Assembly: GCA_024304875.1 (NCBI GenBank)
Contig: JAMWZF010000040.1
Location: 1-13,977 of the forward strand
DNA length: 13,977 nt
Reading direction: 5' to 3'
Origin: Paracoccaceae bacterium
GTDB taxonomy: Bacteria; Pseudomonadota; Alphaproteobacteria; Rhodobacterales; Rhodobacteraceae
Of the stretch, positions 5,310 to 11,746 are shown piece after piece. A model generated the notes under the pieces. It did no database searches and was not told the DNA's origin. It saw only the letters and a list, made by a program, of their open reading frames with translations. Position numbers and translations under genes: made by a program. The stretch's first letter is position 1; the number at the start of each line of letters is the position of its first letter.

Positions 5310-7601
5310 ATGAACAAGGCAATCACCGACGGGCTGGTCTTCATGCCGCCGCCCTTCAGCGCGGGTCTGGGCGTCTGGTCCAGCGGCGACGGCACGGCCG
5401 GGTCCGACACCTATGCCGGGTCGGCCAACGGTGCCTTCGTCCCGGCGGACCAGAACTTCACCGGATGCCTCGAGGTGGTGAAGACCTCTGCCACGACACG
5501 GGTCCGCTACATGGGCCAGACGCCGATCCTGCCGGGGTGCTACCTTCAGGTGACGGTCAGGGTGAAGGCCGTCTCGGGCGCCCTCCCCGCGGTCCGCATC
5601 GCCGGGCTGCCGGTGGACCAGGGCGTGGGCGCGCTGACCGGCGTGCCGCTCGAGACGGACGCCACGCCGCTCACGGCCTACGGCGAAGTGGTGACGATCC
5701 GAAAGATCATCGGCACCGGCAACCGGCAGGGCGTCGACCTGGTCTGGACGAACGCCGACTACGCCTACATCGGCCTTGACCTGACCGGCCCGAACGGCGG
5801 CGTGGTGCGCATCGACGACATCGAGATCGAGGACGTCACCGGCGTCTTCCTGCGCGACATGGTCGGCTATGTCGACGTCCGGGACTACGGCGCGGTGGGT
5901 GACGGGGTGACGAACGATTACGCCGCCTTCGAAGCGGCCGATGCCGACGCGAACGGGCGGACGGTGCTGGTCTCCGCTGGCACCTACTTCCTCGGCAACC
6001 ACACCACGATCCAGTCCGAGATCGACTTTGCCGGCGGCACGGTGACGATGCCCGACGACAAGCGCCTGCTGCTCCAGCGGAACTACGACTATCCCACCTA
6101 CCTCGACGCCTTCGGGAACGAGGAACTGGCGTTCAGGAAGGCCTTCCAGGCGCTGCTGAACTATACCGACCACGACAGCCTCGACCTCTGCGGCCGGCGC
6201 GTGGCGCTGTCGGGGCCGATGGACCTGCAGGCCGCCGAGGGCAGCCGCAAGACGTTCCACGTCCGCCGGATCATCCGCAACGGCCTGCTCGAACCGGCCC
6301 AGGGGTCGGACTGGACGCCGACGGTGGTGACGGCCCAGGCCAGTTACGACGCCGCCTCCCCGTACAGACTGACGAACGTGGCCAACGTGGGCCAGATCCA
6401 GGTCGGATCGCTGGTGGAAGGCAGCGGCGTCGGGCGCGAGATCTACGTCCGGGCCGTCGACGTGGCCGCAGCCGAAGTGACGCTGTCGCAGCAGCTCTAC
6501 GACGCCGAGGGCACCCAGACCTTCACCTTCACCCGGTTCAAGTACCTTCTCGACTTCACCGGCTTCGACGATGTCAGCCTCTTCGGATTCGCCGACATCG
6601 ACTTCAACTGTGCCGGCCAGGCCAGCGGCGTGATCCTGTCGACGGCGGGGCTCTGCTACCGGTTCCGCGACTGCTTCTTCACCCGGCCCGCCGACCGCGG
6701 CATCACCTCGCCCGGCGCGGGCTGCCGGGGCATGCAGATCGACCGCTGCCAGTTCCTGTCCAACGAACAGGCCCTGACCGCGCCCGAGCGGACGACGGTG
6801 GCGATCAACGTCAGCTCGAACGATGCCAAGATCCGCGACAACCGCGTCGTGATGTTCAAGTATTTCGCCGTCATGGCCGGGTCCGGCTACATCATCGCGA
6901 ACAACCACTGGTTCGCGGGCGACACCGTCTCCGACGGGGTGCGCAACAACGGGCTGATCTTCACCTCGCCGAACGTCTGCTCCACCGTCGTCGGCAACTA
7001 CATCGACACCTGGGGCATCGAGTGGACCAACGAGCATGACGCCTCGCCCGCCATCGGCCAGCAGTTCTCCTTCGGAGGGCTCACCATCACCGGCAACTTC
7101 TTCGTCGTGAACGACGGCGCGGACTGGTACCGGTTCATCACGCTGAAACCCTACGGGCCGGGGCATTTCATCAACGGGCTGACGATCTGCGACAACGTCT
7201 TCCGGGCGTTTTCGGGCTACATCGACCGGGTCGAGATGATCGACACCACCTTCGCCGACATGAACCACGCGGCGCACCGCAACTTCACCATGCGGGACAA
7301 CGTCTTTCACGGCATCCGCGAGGAGGTGTCGAACCCGCTCGACGTGGTCCACGCACAGGCCACGCCCGAGAGGGTCTGGACCGTGGGCCCCTTCGACGGG
7401 TTGCCCTTCGGCGGCCGCTCCTTCGCGGTGGAGAGCCTGACGACCCGCGGCCGCGTGGCAGATGCGGCGGACGAGGCAGTCTACGACAGCCCCTGGATCG
7501 ACCCGGGATACGGGGCGGGCGGTCGCCAGTTCCGCGTGGTCTGGAAGGTCGACACCACCGGGTCCATCCGCGCCCGGGTCCGCATCGACGAACCGCTCTG
7601 A
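5310..7601 (+). CDS. Right-handed parallel beta-helix protein (pectate-lyase-3 / GH28-like)
   Basis: A 763-residue protein of a kind I recall as widespread in Rhodobacteraceae, usually annotated as glycosyl hydrolase family 28-related. Residues 1-180 form a beta-rich N-terminal domain resembling a carbohydrate-binding jelly roll (LEVVKTSATTRVRYMGQ..., VRIDDIEIEDV). VDVRDYGAVGDGVTND (188-203) is the classic opening of the pectate-lyase-3 superfamily, with Asn at the first position of the usual DD pair. Residues 353-409 resemble a short barrel segment common in phage tail spikes. From about 417 to 680, recurring rungs of the form hydrophobic-x-x-N (IRDN, IANN, VVGN, ITGN, ICDN, MRDN) indicate a parallel beta-helix with an Asn ladder. 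There is no Sec signal peptide or membrane segment, so export, if any, would need another route. Catalytic residues cannot be assigned, so enzyme versus structural/adhesive role is open. ATG 5310 was chosen for its AAAGGGG site. It is a single gene with its own terminator. Confidence 0.85.
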   Translation: MNKAITDGLVFMPPPFSAGLGVWSSGDGTAGSDTYAGSANGAFVPADQNFTGCLEVVKTSATTRVRYMGQTPILPGCYLQVTVRVKAVSGALPAVRIAGLPVDQGVGALTGVPLETDATPLTAYGEVVTIRKIIGTGNRQGVDLVWTNADYAYIGLDLTGPNGGVVRIDDIEIEDVTGVFLRDMVGYVDVRDYGAVGDGVTNDYAAFEAADADANGRTVLVSAGTYFLGNHTTIQSEIDFAGGTVTMPDDKRLLLQRNYDYPTYLDAFGNEELAFRKAFQALLNYTDHDSLDLCGRRVALSGPMDLQAAEGSRKTFHVRRIIRNGLLEPAQGSDWTPTVVTAQASYDAASPYRLTNVANVGQIQVGSLVEGSGVGREIYVRAVDVAAAEVTLSQQLYDAEGTQTFTFTRFKYLLDFTGFDDVSLFGFADIDFNCAGQASGVILSTAGLCYRFRDCFFTRPADRGITSPGAGCRGMQIDRCQFLSNEQALTAPERTTVAINVSSNDAKIRDNRVVMFKYFAVMAGSGYIIANNHWFAGDTVSDGVRNNGLIFTSPNVCSTVVGNYIDTWGIEWTNEHDASPAIGQQFSFGGLTITGNFFVVNDGADWYRFITLKPYGPGHFINGLTICDNVFRAFSGYIDRVEMIDTTFADMNHAAHRNFTMRDNVFHGIREEVSNPLDVVHAQATPERVWTVGPFDGLPFGGRSFAVESLTTRGRVADAADEAVYDSPWIDPGYGAGGRQFRVVWKVDTTGSIRARVRIDEPL

Positions 7602-7624
7602 CCCCACGCCGACGACACCGGACG

Positions 7625-7650
7625 GGGCCCGGCATTGTCCGGGCCCTTTT
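7625..7650 (+). terminator. Rho-independent terminator of the beta-helix gene
   Basis: A perfect 8-bp stem GGGCCCGG (7625-7632) / CCGGGCCC (7639-7646), with a CATTGT loop, is followed directly by TTTT (7647-7650), 23 nt after the stop codon. This is the best intrinsic terminator in the window. Confidence 0.9.
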
Positions 7651-7652
7651 GC

Positions 7653-7683
7653 TTGACCGCTCCCGCAGCCGGCTTGGTAAGGT
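7653..7683 (+). promoter_or_regulatory. Possible promoter for the small exported protein gene
   Basis: TTGACC (7653-7658) directly follows the terminator. The best downstream -10 is TAAGGT (7678-7683), at a long 19-bp spacing. Position is plausible because a new transcript must start between the terminator and the gene at 7717; the -10 match is weak. Confidence 0.3.
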
Positions 7684-7716
7684 GACCATAGGCCACCTGC
7701 ACCGAGGATCCTCCCG

Positions 7717-8304
7717 ATGACCCGCCTGCCCCTCGCCGCGCTGATCGCGCTCCTGGCCCCTGCGGCCGCGCTGGCCTGCCCCGTCGCGGCGGATCTCGCC
7801 TTGGGCGTGCGGATCGACTTCGACGACGACACGACCGAATACTACGTCGCCCTGCGGGACGATCTGGTCCGGCTCGAGCGGCGCTACGACGGCGAACCCG
7901 AGGCGATGATGGACCTCGCCCACGGGGTCTACGTCCTGACCTCGATGGAGATCTACGACGGCACCCCCGACATCGGCACCCGCATCACGACCGCCTATCC
8001 CGGCGGCCTCACGGAGCTGACGCCGCCGGTGGCGGGCCAACGGTGGGCGGCAGATACCGTCGTGACCGGCAGCGACGGCCCCTATGCCGAACAGGTCACC
8101 GTCGCCTGGGGAGAGCCGATCGAGGTCCGGATCGGCGCCTGCACCTATGCCGCGATCGAGGGGATCATCGCCTATGTCGGCGACGAGCAGGTGTTCGAGG
8201 GGATCACCTATCTGCCGGACCTCGGGCTCGGCTACGTGTCGTGGTTCGAGGATGCACAGGGCCGGGAGTCCTACACTGCCCTCGGCATCGCCGCCGGCAG
8301 CTAG
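7717..8304 (+). CDS. Small exported protein of unknown function
   Basis: A 195-residue protein I do not recognise as a named family. Residues 1-20 are a signal peptide (MTRLPLAALIALLAPAAALA) with probable signal peptidase I cleavage just before Cys21; the -3 to -1 residues (Ala-Leu-Ala) do not make a proper lipobox, so a lipoprotein is less likely. The mature part is acidic and beta-rich, with alternating hydrophobic strands. Its only cysteines are Cys21 and Cys142 (RIGACTYAAIEG), which could form one disulfide in the periplasm. Motifs such as DDDTTEYYVALRDDLVRLER and YLPDLGLGYVSWFED give no enzymatic hint. The start has GAGG (7704-7707) 9 nt upstream. The gene has a terminator before it and converges on the IclR gene, with only 4 bp between stops, so it is probably monocistronic. 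Confidence 0.85.
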   Translation: MTRLPLAALIALLAPAAALACPVAADLALGVRIDFDDDTTEYYVALRDDLVRLERRYDGEPEAMMDLAHGVYVLTSMEIYDGTPDIGTRITTAYPGGLTELTPPVAGQRWAADTVVTGSDGPYAEQVTVAWGEPIEVRIGACTYAAIEGIIAYVGDEQVFEGITYLPDLGLGYVSWFEDAQGRESYTALGIAAGS

Positions 8305-8308
8305 GCCC

Positions 8309-9058
8309 TCAGCGCAGGACGCGCCGCAGTCCGGCCTGAACGTCCAGCAGCGCCGGCAGATACGTGGCCTGAAGGTCCTCCGGCCCGAGCCCCAGCCCGA
8401 TGTTCAGCGCCGCCGCCGTCAGCCCCCGGCTGTCCACCACCGGCACGGCAATGGACCGCACGCCCAGTTCCACCTCCTGCGCGATCACGGCAAAGCCCTG
8501 GTCGCGGACACGGCCGATCTCGGCCAGGATCTCGTCCGGGTCGGTCAGGCTGTGCGGCGTCCGCGGGGTGAGGTCCGAGGCGTCGAGGATCTCCCTCACC
8601 TGGGTCTCCGGCAGGCTCGCCAGCAGGACCCGCCCCATCGAGGTGCAATGCGCCGGCAGGCGTGACCCCGGCATCAGCCCGATCGACATGATCCGCGTGG
8701 TGGCGGCGCGGGCGATGTAGACGATCTCGGTCTCGTCCAGCAGCGACACCGAAGAGGACTGCCCCGTGCCCGCCGACAGCCGGTCCAGCCAGGGCTGCAC
8801 CACCTGAGGCAGGGGCAGCGCCGCCAGCGCCCCCATGCCGAGGCGCAGCACCCGAGGGGTCAGCGAGAAGAACTTGCCGTCGTAATCCGCATAGCCCAGC
8901 TCGGCGAGGGTCAGCAGGCACCGCCGGGCCGTCGCCCGGTCGAGGCCGGTCATCGCCGCCACGTCCGTTATCGACAGGCGTGGCGTCTCGGCCCGGAAGC
9001 ATTCGATGACACGCAGGCCCTTGGCCAGCGACGCGATGTAGTCGGTCCTGTTCACCAT
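8309..9058 (-). CDS. pcaR: IclR-family transcriptional regulator, PcaR/PobR subfamily
   Basis: A 249-residue regulator expected to control the divergent pcaIJF operon in response to a beta-ketoadipate pathway intermediate. The N-terminal winged helix-turn-helix spans about residues 7-70 (YIASLAKGLRVIECF, then LSITDVAAMTGLDRATARRCLLTLAELGY as the HTH). From about 76 comes the IclR effector domain, with the conserved GSRLPAHCTSMGRVLLASLP stretch and the AVPVVDSRG region. The YIASLAKGLRVIECF opening is typical of the PcaR/PcaU/PobR branch. I chose the start MVNRTDYI (complement of 9056-9058); in-frame upstream ATGs (9079, 9097, 9133) would add residues unlike family members and run through the probable operator. 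No good Shine-Dalgarno precedes it, so translation may be weak or nearly leaderless. Whether it activates or represses cannot be read from sequence. Confidence 0.9.
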   Translation of the reverse strand: MVNRTDYIASLAKGLRVIECFRAETPRLSITDVAAMTGLDRATARRCLLTLAELGYADYDGKFFSLTPRVLRLGMGALAALPLPQVVQPWLDRLSAGTGQSSSVSLLDETEIVYIARAATTRIMSIGLMPGSRLPAHCTSMGRVLLASLPETQVREILDASDLTPRTPHSLTDPDEILAEIGRVRDQGFAVIAQEVELGVRSIAVPVVDSRGLTAAALNIGLGLGPEDLQATYLPALLDVQAGLRRVLR

Positions 9059-9114
9059 GCGCACACACCAAGGCGACATGCGAACAAAAGTCAACATGTG
9101 AACGGTTCCGCTGG
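9056..9114. promoter_or_regulatory. Candidate PcaR operator: repeated ACATGYGAAC elements
   Basis: The divergent region holds two direct 10-bp repeats, ACATGCGAAC (9076-9085) and ACATGTGAAC (9094-9103), matching at 9 of 10 positions and 18 bp apart. A third partial copy CATGCGCAC (9056-9064) overlaps the regulator start codon. Right after the second repeat, GTTC (9105-9108) begins an inverted half, making GAAC-G-GTTC palindromic; the full half GTTCCGCTGG matches the reverse complement at 6 of 10. A palindrome plus an added direct repeat is the arrangement known for Acinetobacter PcaU/PobR operators. Binding here is inference from position and pattern. Confidence 0.6.
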
Positions 9115-9158
9115 CCCCGCGCCCGGCCTCCACCTAAGTCGAGGGCAAGGAGGACCCC

Positions 9159-9866
9159 ATGGACAAGACAGTCTCATCCCTCGCCGAGGCGGTGTCCGTC
9201 ATCAAGGACGGCATGACCGTCATGATCGGCGGTTTCGGCGGCTCGGGCGCGCCGATCGAACTGATCCACGCCCTGATCGACCACGGCGCCAAGAACCTGA
9301 CCGTGGTGAACAACAACGCCGGCAACGGCCACGTCGGCCTCGCCGCGCTGATCGAGCAGGGGCGGGTCGACAAGCTGATCTGCTCCTTCCCCCGCTCGGC
9401 CGATCCGACGGTGTTCACCGAGCGCTACAAGGCCGGCAAGATCGAGCTCGAGATCGTCCCGCAGGGCACCCTGGCCGAGCGCATTCGCGCCGGCGGCGCC
9501 GGCATCCCGGCCTTCTACACGCCCACCGGCTACGGCACGGAAGTGGCCGAGGGCAAACCGACGGCGGAGTTCGACGGCCGGTCCTACGTGCAGGAGCGCT
9601 GGCTCAAGGCCGATGTCGCCCTCATCAAGGGCGAGCTGGGCGATGCCCACGGCAACCTGACCTACCGGATGGCAGCGCGGAACTTCAATCCGGTCATGGC
9701 GACGGCAGCGGCGGTCACCATCGCGCAGGTGTCGCGGATCGTCCCCCTCGGCGACATCGACCCAGAGCATGTCATCACGCCCGGCATCTTCGTCAGTCAC
9801 GTGATCGAAGTCGCGGACCCCGCGCAGGAAGAGGAACTGAACCGGGCGGAGGCCGTCTACCCATGA
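9159..9866 (+). CDS. pcaI: 3-oxoadipate CoA-transferase subunit A
   Basis: Alpha subunit (235 residues) of succinyl-CoA:3-oxoadipate CoA-transferase (EC 2.8.3.6), which activates beta-ketoadipate in protocatechuate/catechol degradation. Family I CoA-transferase features are clear: GGFGGSGAPIELIHAL near residues 24-39 forms the subunit A glycine-rich CoA-binding turn, followed by NLTVVNNNAGNG and IPAFYTPTGYGT. The catalytic glutamate is in the partner PcaJ, as expected for split-subunit enzymes. The start ATG has a strong AAGGAGGA (9147-9154). Its stop overlaps the pcaJ start as ATGA, implying translational coupling for 1:1 assembly. It is the first gene of the operon, with a leader that cannot be long. 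A related role (acetoacetate CoA-transferase ScoA) is considered, but the PcaF and PcaR-like neighbours favour 3-oxoadipate. Confidence 0.93.
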   Translation: MDKTVSSLAEAVSVIKDGMTVMIGGFGGSGAPIELIHALIDHGAKNLTVVNNNAGNGHVGLAALIEQGRVDKLICSFPRSADPTVFTERYKAGKIELEIVPQGTLAERIRAGGAGIPAFYTPTGYGTEVAEGKPTAEFDGRSYVQERWLKADVALIKGELGDAHGNLTYRMAARNFNPVMATAAAVTIAQVSRIVPLGDIDPEHVITPGIFVSHVIEVADPAQEEELNRAEAVYP

Positions 9867-10552
9867 CCGATCTTGCAGACCTCAAACTCAGCAACGCCCA
9901 GATCGCCTGGCGCGCCGCGCAGGACATCGAGGACGGCGCCTACGTCAACCTCGGCATCGGCTTTCCCGAGATGGTCGCCCGCTTCCAGCCCGAGGGCCGG
10001 CAGGCGATCTTCCATACCGAGAACGGCGTGCTGGACTTCGGCCCCGCGCCCGAGCCCGGGACCGAGGACTGGGACCTCATCAACGCCGGCAAGAAGGCGA
10101 TCACGCTGAAGCCCGGCACTTCGTTCTTCCACCACGCCGACAGCTTCGCCATGGTCCGCGGCGGCCACCTCGACGTCGCCATCCTCGGCGCCTACGAGGT
10201 GGCCCAGAACGGCGACCTCGCCAACTGGTCCACCGGCCGAGGCGGCATCCCGGCGGTGGGCGGCGCGATGGACCTGGTGCAATCGGCCAAACGCATCGCC
10301 GTGCTGACCGACCACGTCACCAAGAACGGCGACCCCAAGCTGGTGGAAAAGTGCTCCATGCCCCTCACCGGCGTTGCTTGCGTCACCCGCATCTACACCT
10401 CGCTCGCCGTCGTGGACGTGCAGGACGGCCATTTCGTCCTGCGCGAGAAGGTGCCCGGCATCAGCATGGACGACCTGCAAGCCGTCACCGGCGCCCCCCT
10501 GCACACCGAGGGCGAGGTCGGCGAGCTGACCTGCCCGGAGGACCTCGAATGA
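9863..10552 (+). CDS. pcaJ: 3-oxoadipate CoA-transferase subunit B
   Basis: Beta subunit (229 residues) of the cytoplasmic CoA-transferase. YVNLGIGFPEMVARF lies near residues 31-45. The signature ENG at 53-55 in IFHTENGVLDFGPAP contains Glu53, the residue expected to form the glutamyl-CoA thioester intermediate. Later landmarks are GGHLDVAILGAYEV and a C-terminal CVTRIYTSLAVVDV, all normal for PcaJ/ScoB. Length is in the usual range. It overlaps pcaI by 4 bp at its start and pcaF by 4 bp (ATGA at 10549-10552) at its end, so the three genes are translated as a coupled unit. The substrate is inferred from context as for pcaI. Confidence 0.93.
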   Translation: MTDLADLKLSNAQIAWRAAQDIEDGAYVNLGIGFPEMVARFQPEGRQAIFHTENGVLDFGPAPEPGTEDWDLINAGKKAITLKPGTSFFHHADSFAMVRGGHLDVAILGAYEVAQNGDLANWSTGRGGIPAVGGAMDLVQSAKRIAVLTDHVTKNGDPKLVEKCSMPLTGVACVTRIYTSLAVVDVQDGHFVLREKVPGISMDDLQAVTGAPLHTEGEVGELTCPEDLE

Positions 10553-11742
10553 CCGACGTCTACATCTGCGACTACATCCGCACCCCCATCGGCCGCTTCG
10601 GCGGGGCGCTGGCCCCGGTCCGGGCCGACGACCTCGGCGCGATCCCCATCAAGGCCCTGATGGAGCGGAACACTGGCGTCGACTGGGCCGCCGTGCAGGA
10701 GGTCTACTTCGGCTGCGCCAACCAGGCGGGCGAGGACAACCGCAATGTCGCCCGCATGTCCGCTCTCCTCGCCGGCTTGCCCGAAACCGTCCCCGGCACC
10801 ACGATGAACCGCCTCTGCGGCTCGGGCATGGACGCCGTCGTCACCGCCGCCCGCGCCATCCGCGCCGGGGAGATCACCCTCGCCATCGCAGGGGGAGTCG
10901 AGAGCATGAGCCGCGCGCCCTTCGTCATGCCCAAGGCCGAGAGCGCCTGGTCCCGCGCCGCCGAGGTGCACGACACCACCATCGGCTGGCGCTTCGTGAA
11001 CCCGCTCATGAAGGAGCAGTACGGCGTCGATTCCATGCCCGAGACGGCCGAGAACGTGGCCGAGGACTTCTCCGTCTCCCGCGAGGATCAGGACGCTTTC
11101 GCCCTCCGGTCGCAGGAAAAGGCCGCCGCCGCCATCGCCTCGGGCCGCCTGGCACAGGAGATCACGCCGGTGACGATTCGGACCCGCAAGGGCGAAACCG
11201 TGGTCGACACCGACGAGCACCCCCGCGCGACCTCGCTCGAGGCCCTCGCCGGCCTCCGCCCGATCGTGAAGCAGGGCGGCTCCATCACGGCCGGCAACGC
11301 ATCGGGCGTGAACGACGGCGCGGCGGCCCTGATCCTCGCCACGGAGGAGGCGGCGAAAGCCCACGGCCTGACGCCCATCGCCCGCGTCCTCGGCGGCGCC
11401 ACGGCGGGCGTCGCCCCCCGGATCATGGGCTTCGGCCCGGCCCCGGCCTCGAAGAAACTGATGGAGCGCCTCGGACTCAAGACCGACGACTTCGCCGTCA
11501 TCGAACTGAACGAGGCCTTCGCCAGCCAGGGCCTCGCGACCCTGCGCGATCTCGGCATCGCGGACGACGACCCGCGGGTGAACCCCAACGGCGGCGCCAT
11601 CGCCCTCGGCCACCCGCTCGGCATGTCCGGCGCGCGGATCACCGGGACGGCGATGCTGGACCTCAAATCCGGCGAAAAGAGCCTCTCGACCATGTGCATC
11701 GGCGTCGGCCAGGGCATCGCCATCGCGCTCGAGCGAGTCTGA
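10549..11742 (+). CDS. pcaF: 3-oxoadipyl-CoA thiolase
   Basis: A 397-residue cytoplasmic thiolase (EC 2.3.1.174) that splits 3-oxoadipyl-CoA with CoA into succinyl-CoA and acetyl-CoA, the last step of the beta-ketoadipate pathway. All thiolase catalytic residues are present: nucleophile Cys90 in NRLCGSGMDA, His355 in GHPLGMSGAR, and Cys383 in MCIGVGQG. Asn-Glu-Ala-Phe (NEAFA) precedes the C-terminal half as usual. The FGCANQAGEDNRNVARM stretch near residue 55 is characteristic of PcaF/PaaJ-type thiolases rather than acetoacetyl-CoA thiolases. The start overlaps the pcaJ stop. It closes the operon; its stop is 4 bp from that of the convergent permease gene, and no terminator separates them. 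Confidence 0.95.
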   Translation: MTDVYICDYIRTPIGRFGGALAPVRADDLGAIPIKALMERNTGVDWAAVQEVYFGCANQAGEDNRNVARMSALLAGLPETVPGTTMNRLCGSGMDAVVTAARAIRAGEITLAIAGGVESMSRAPFVMPKAESAWSRAAEVHDTTIGWRFVNPLMKEQYGVDSMPETAENVAEDFSVSREDQDAFALRSQEKAAAAIASGRLAQEITPVTIRTRKGETVVDTDEHPRATSLEALAGLRPIVKQGGSITAGNASGVNDGAAALILATEEAAKAHGLTPIARVLGGATAGVAPRIMGFGPAPASKKLMERLGLKTDDFAVIELNEAFASQGLATLRDLGIADDDPRVNPNGGAIALGHPLGMSGARITGTAMLDLKSGEKSLSTMCIGVGQGIAIALERV

Positions 11743-11746
11743 CCCC

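Noticed and set aside
7704..7713. 10-bp palindrome GAGGATCCTC covering the Shine-Dalgarno of the gene at 7717
   Set aside because: Too short to fold into a stable hairpin with a 2-nt loop, and it is simply a restriction-site-like sequence expected by chance.
7777..7779. Lipoprotein lipobox at Cys21 of the small exported protein
   Set aside because: Residues -3 to -1 are Ala-Leu-Ala; a canonical lipobox would have Leu at -3 and a small residue at -2.
5238..7832. Long open reading frame of 864 codons on the minus strand
   Set aside because: Antisense to the beta-helix gene, whose domain signatures and ribosome-binding site are clear. The antisense product is a repetitive Val/Asp/Gly/Arg string and crosses the terminator at 7625-7650.
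9059..9133. N-terminal extension of the IclR regulator to ATG at 9079, 9097 or 9133
   Set aside because: It would add up to 25 residues unlike the family and pass through the repeated operator; the conserved N-terminus begins at MVNRTDYI.
10393..11613. 406-codon minus-strand frame opposite pcaF
   Set aside because: pcaF has all catalytic residues in its own frame; the antisense frame shows only compositional bias.
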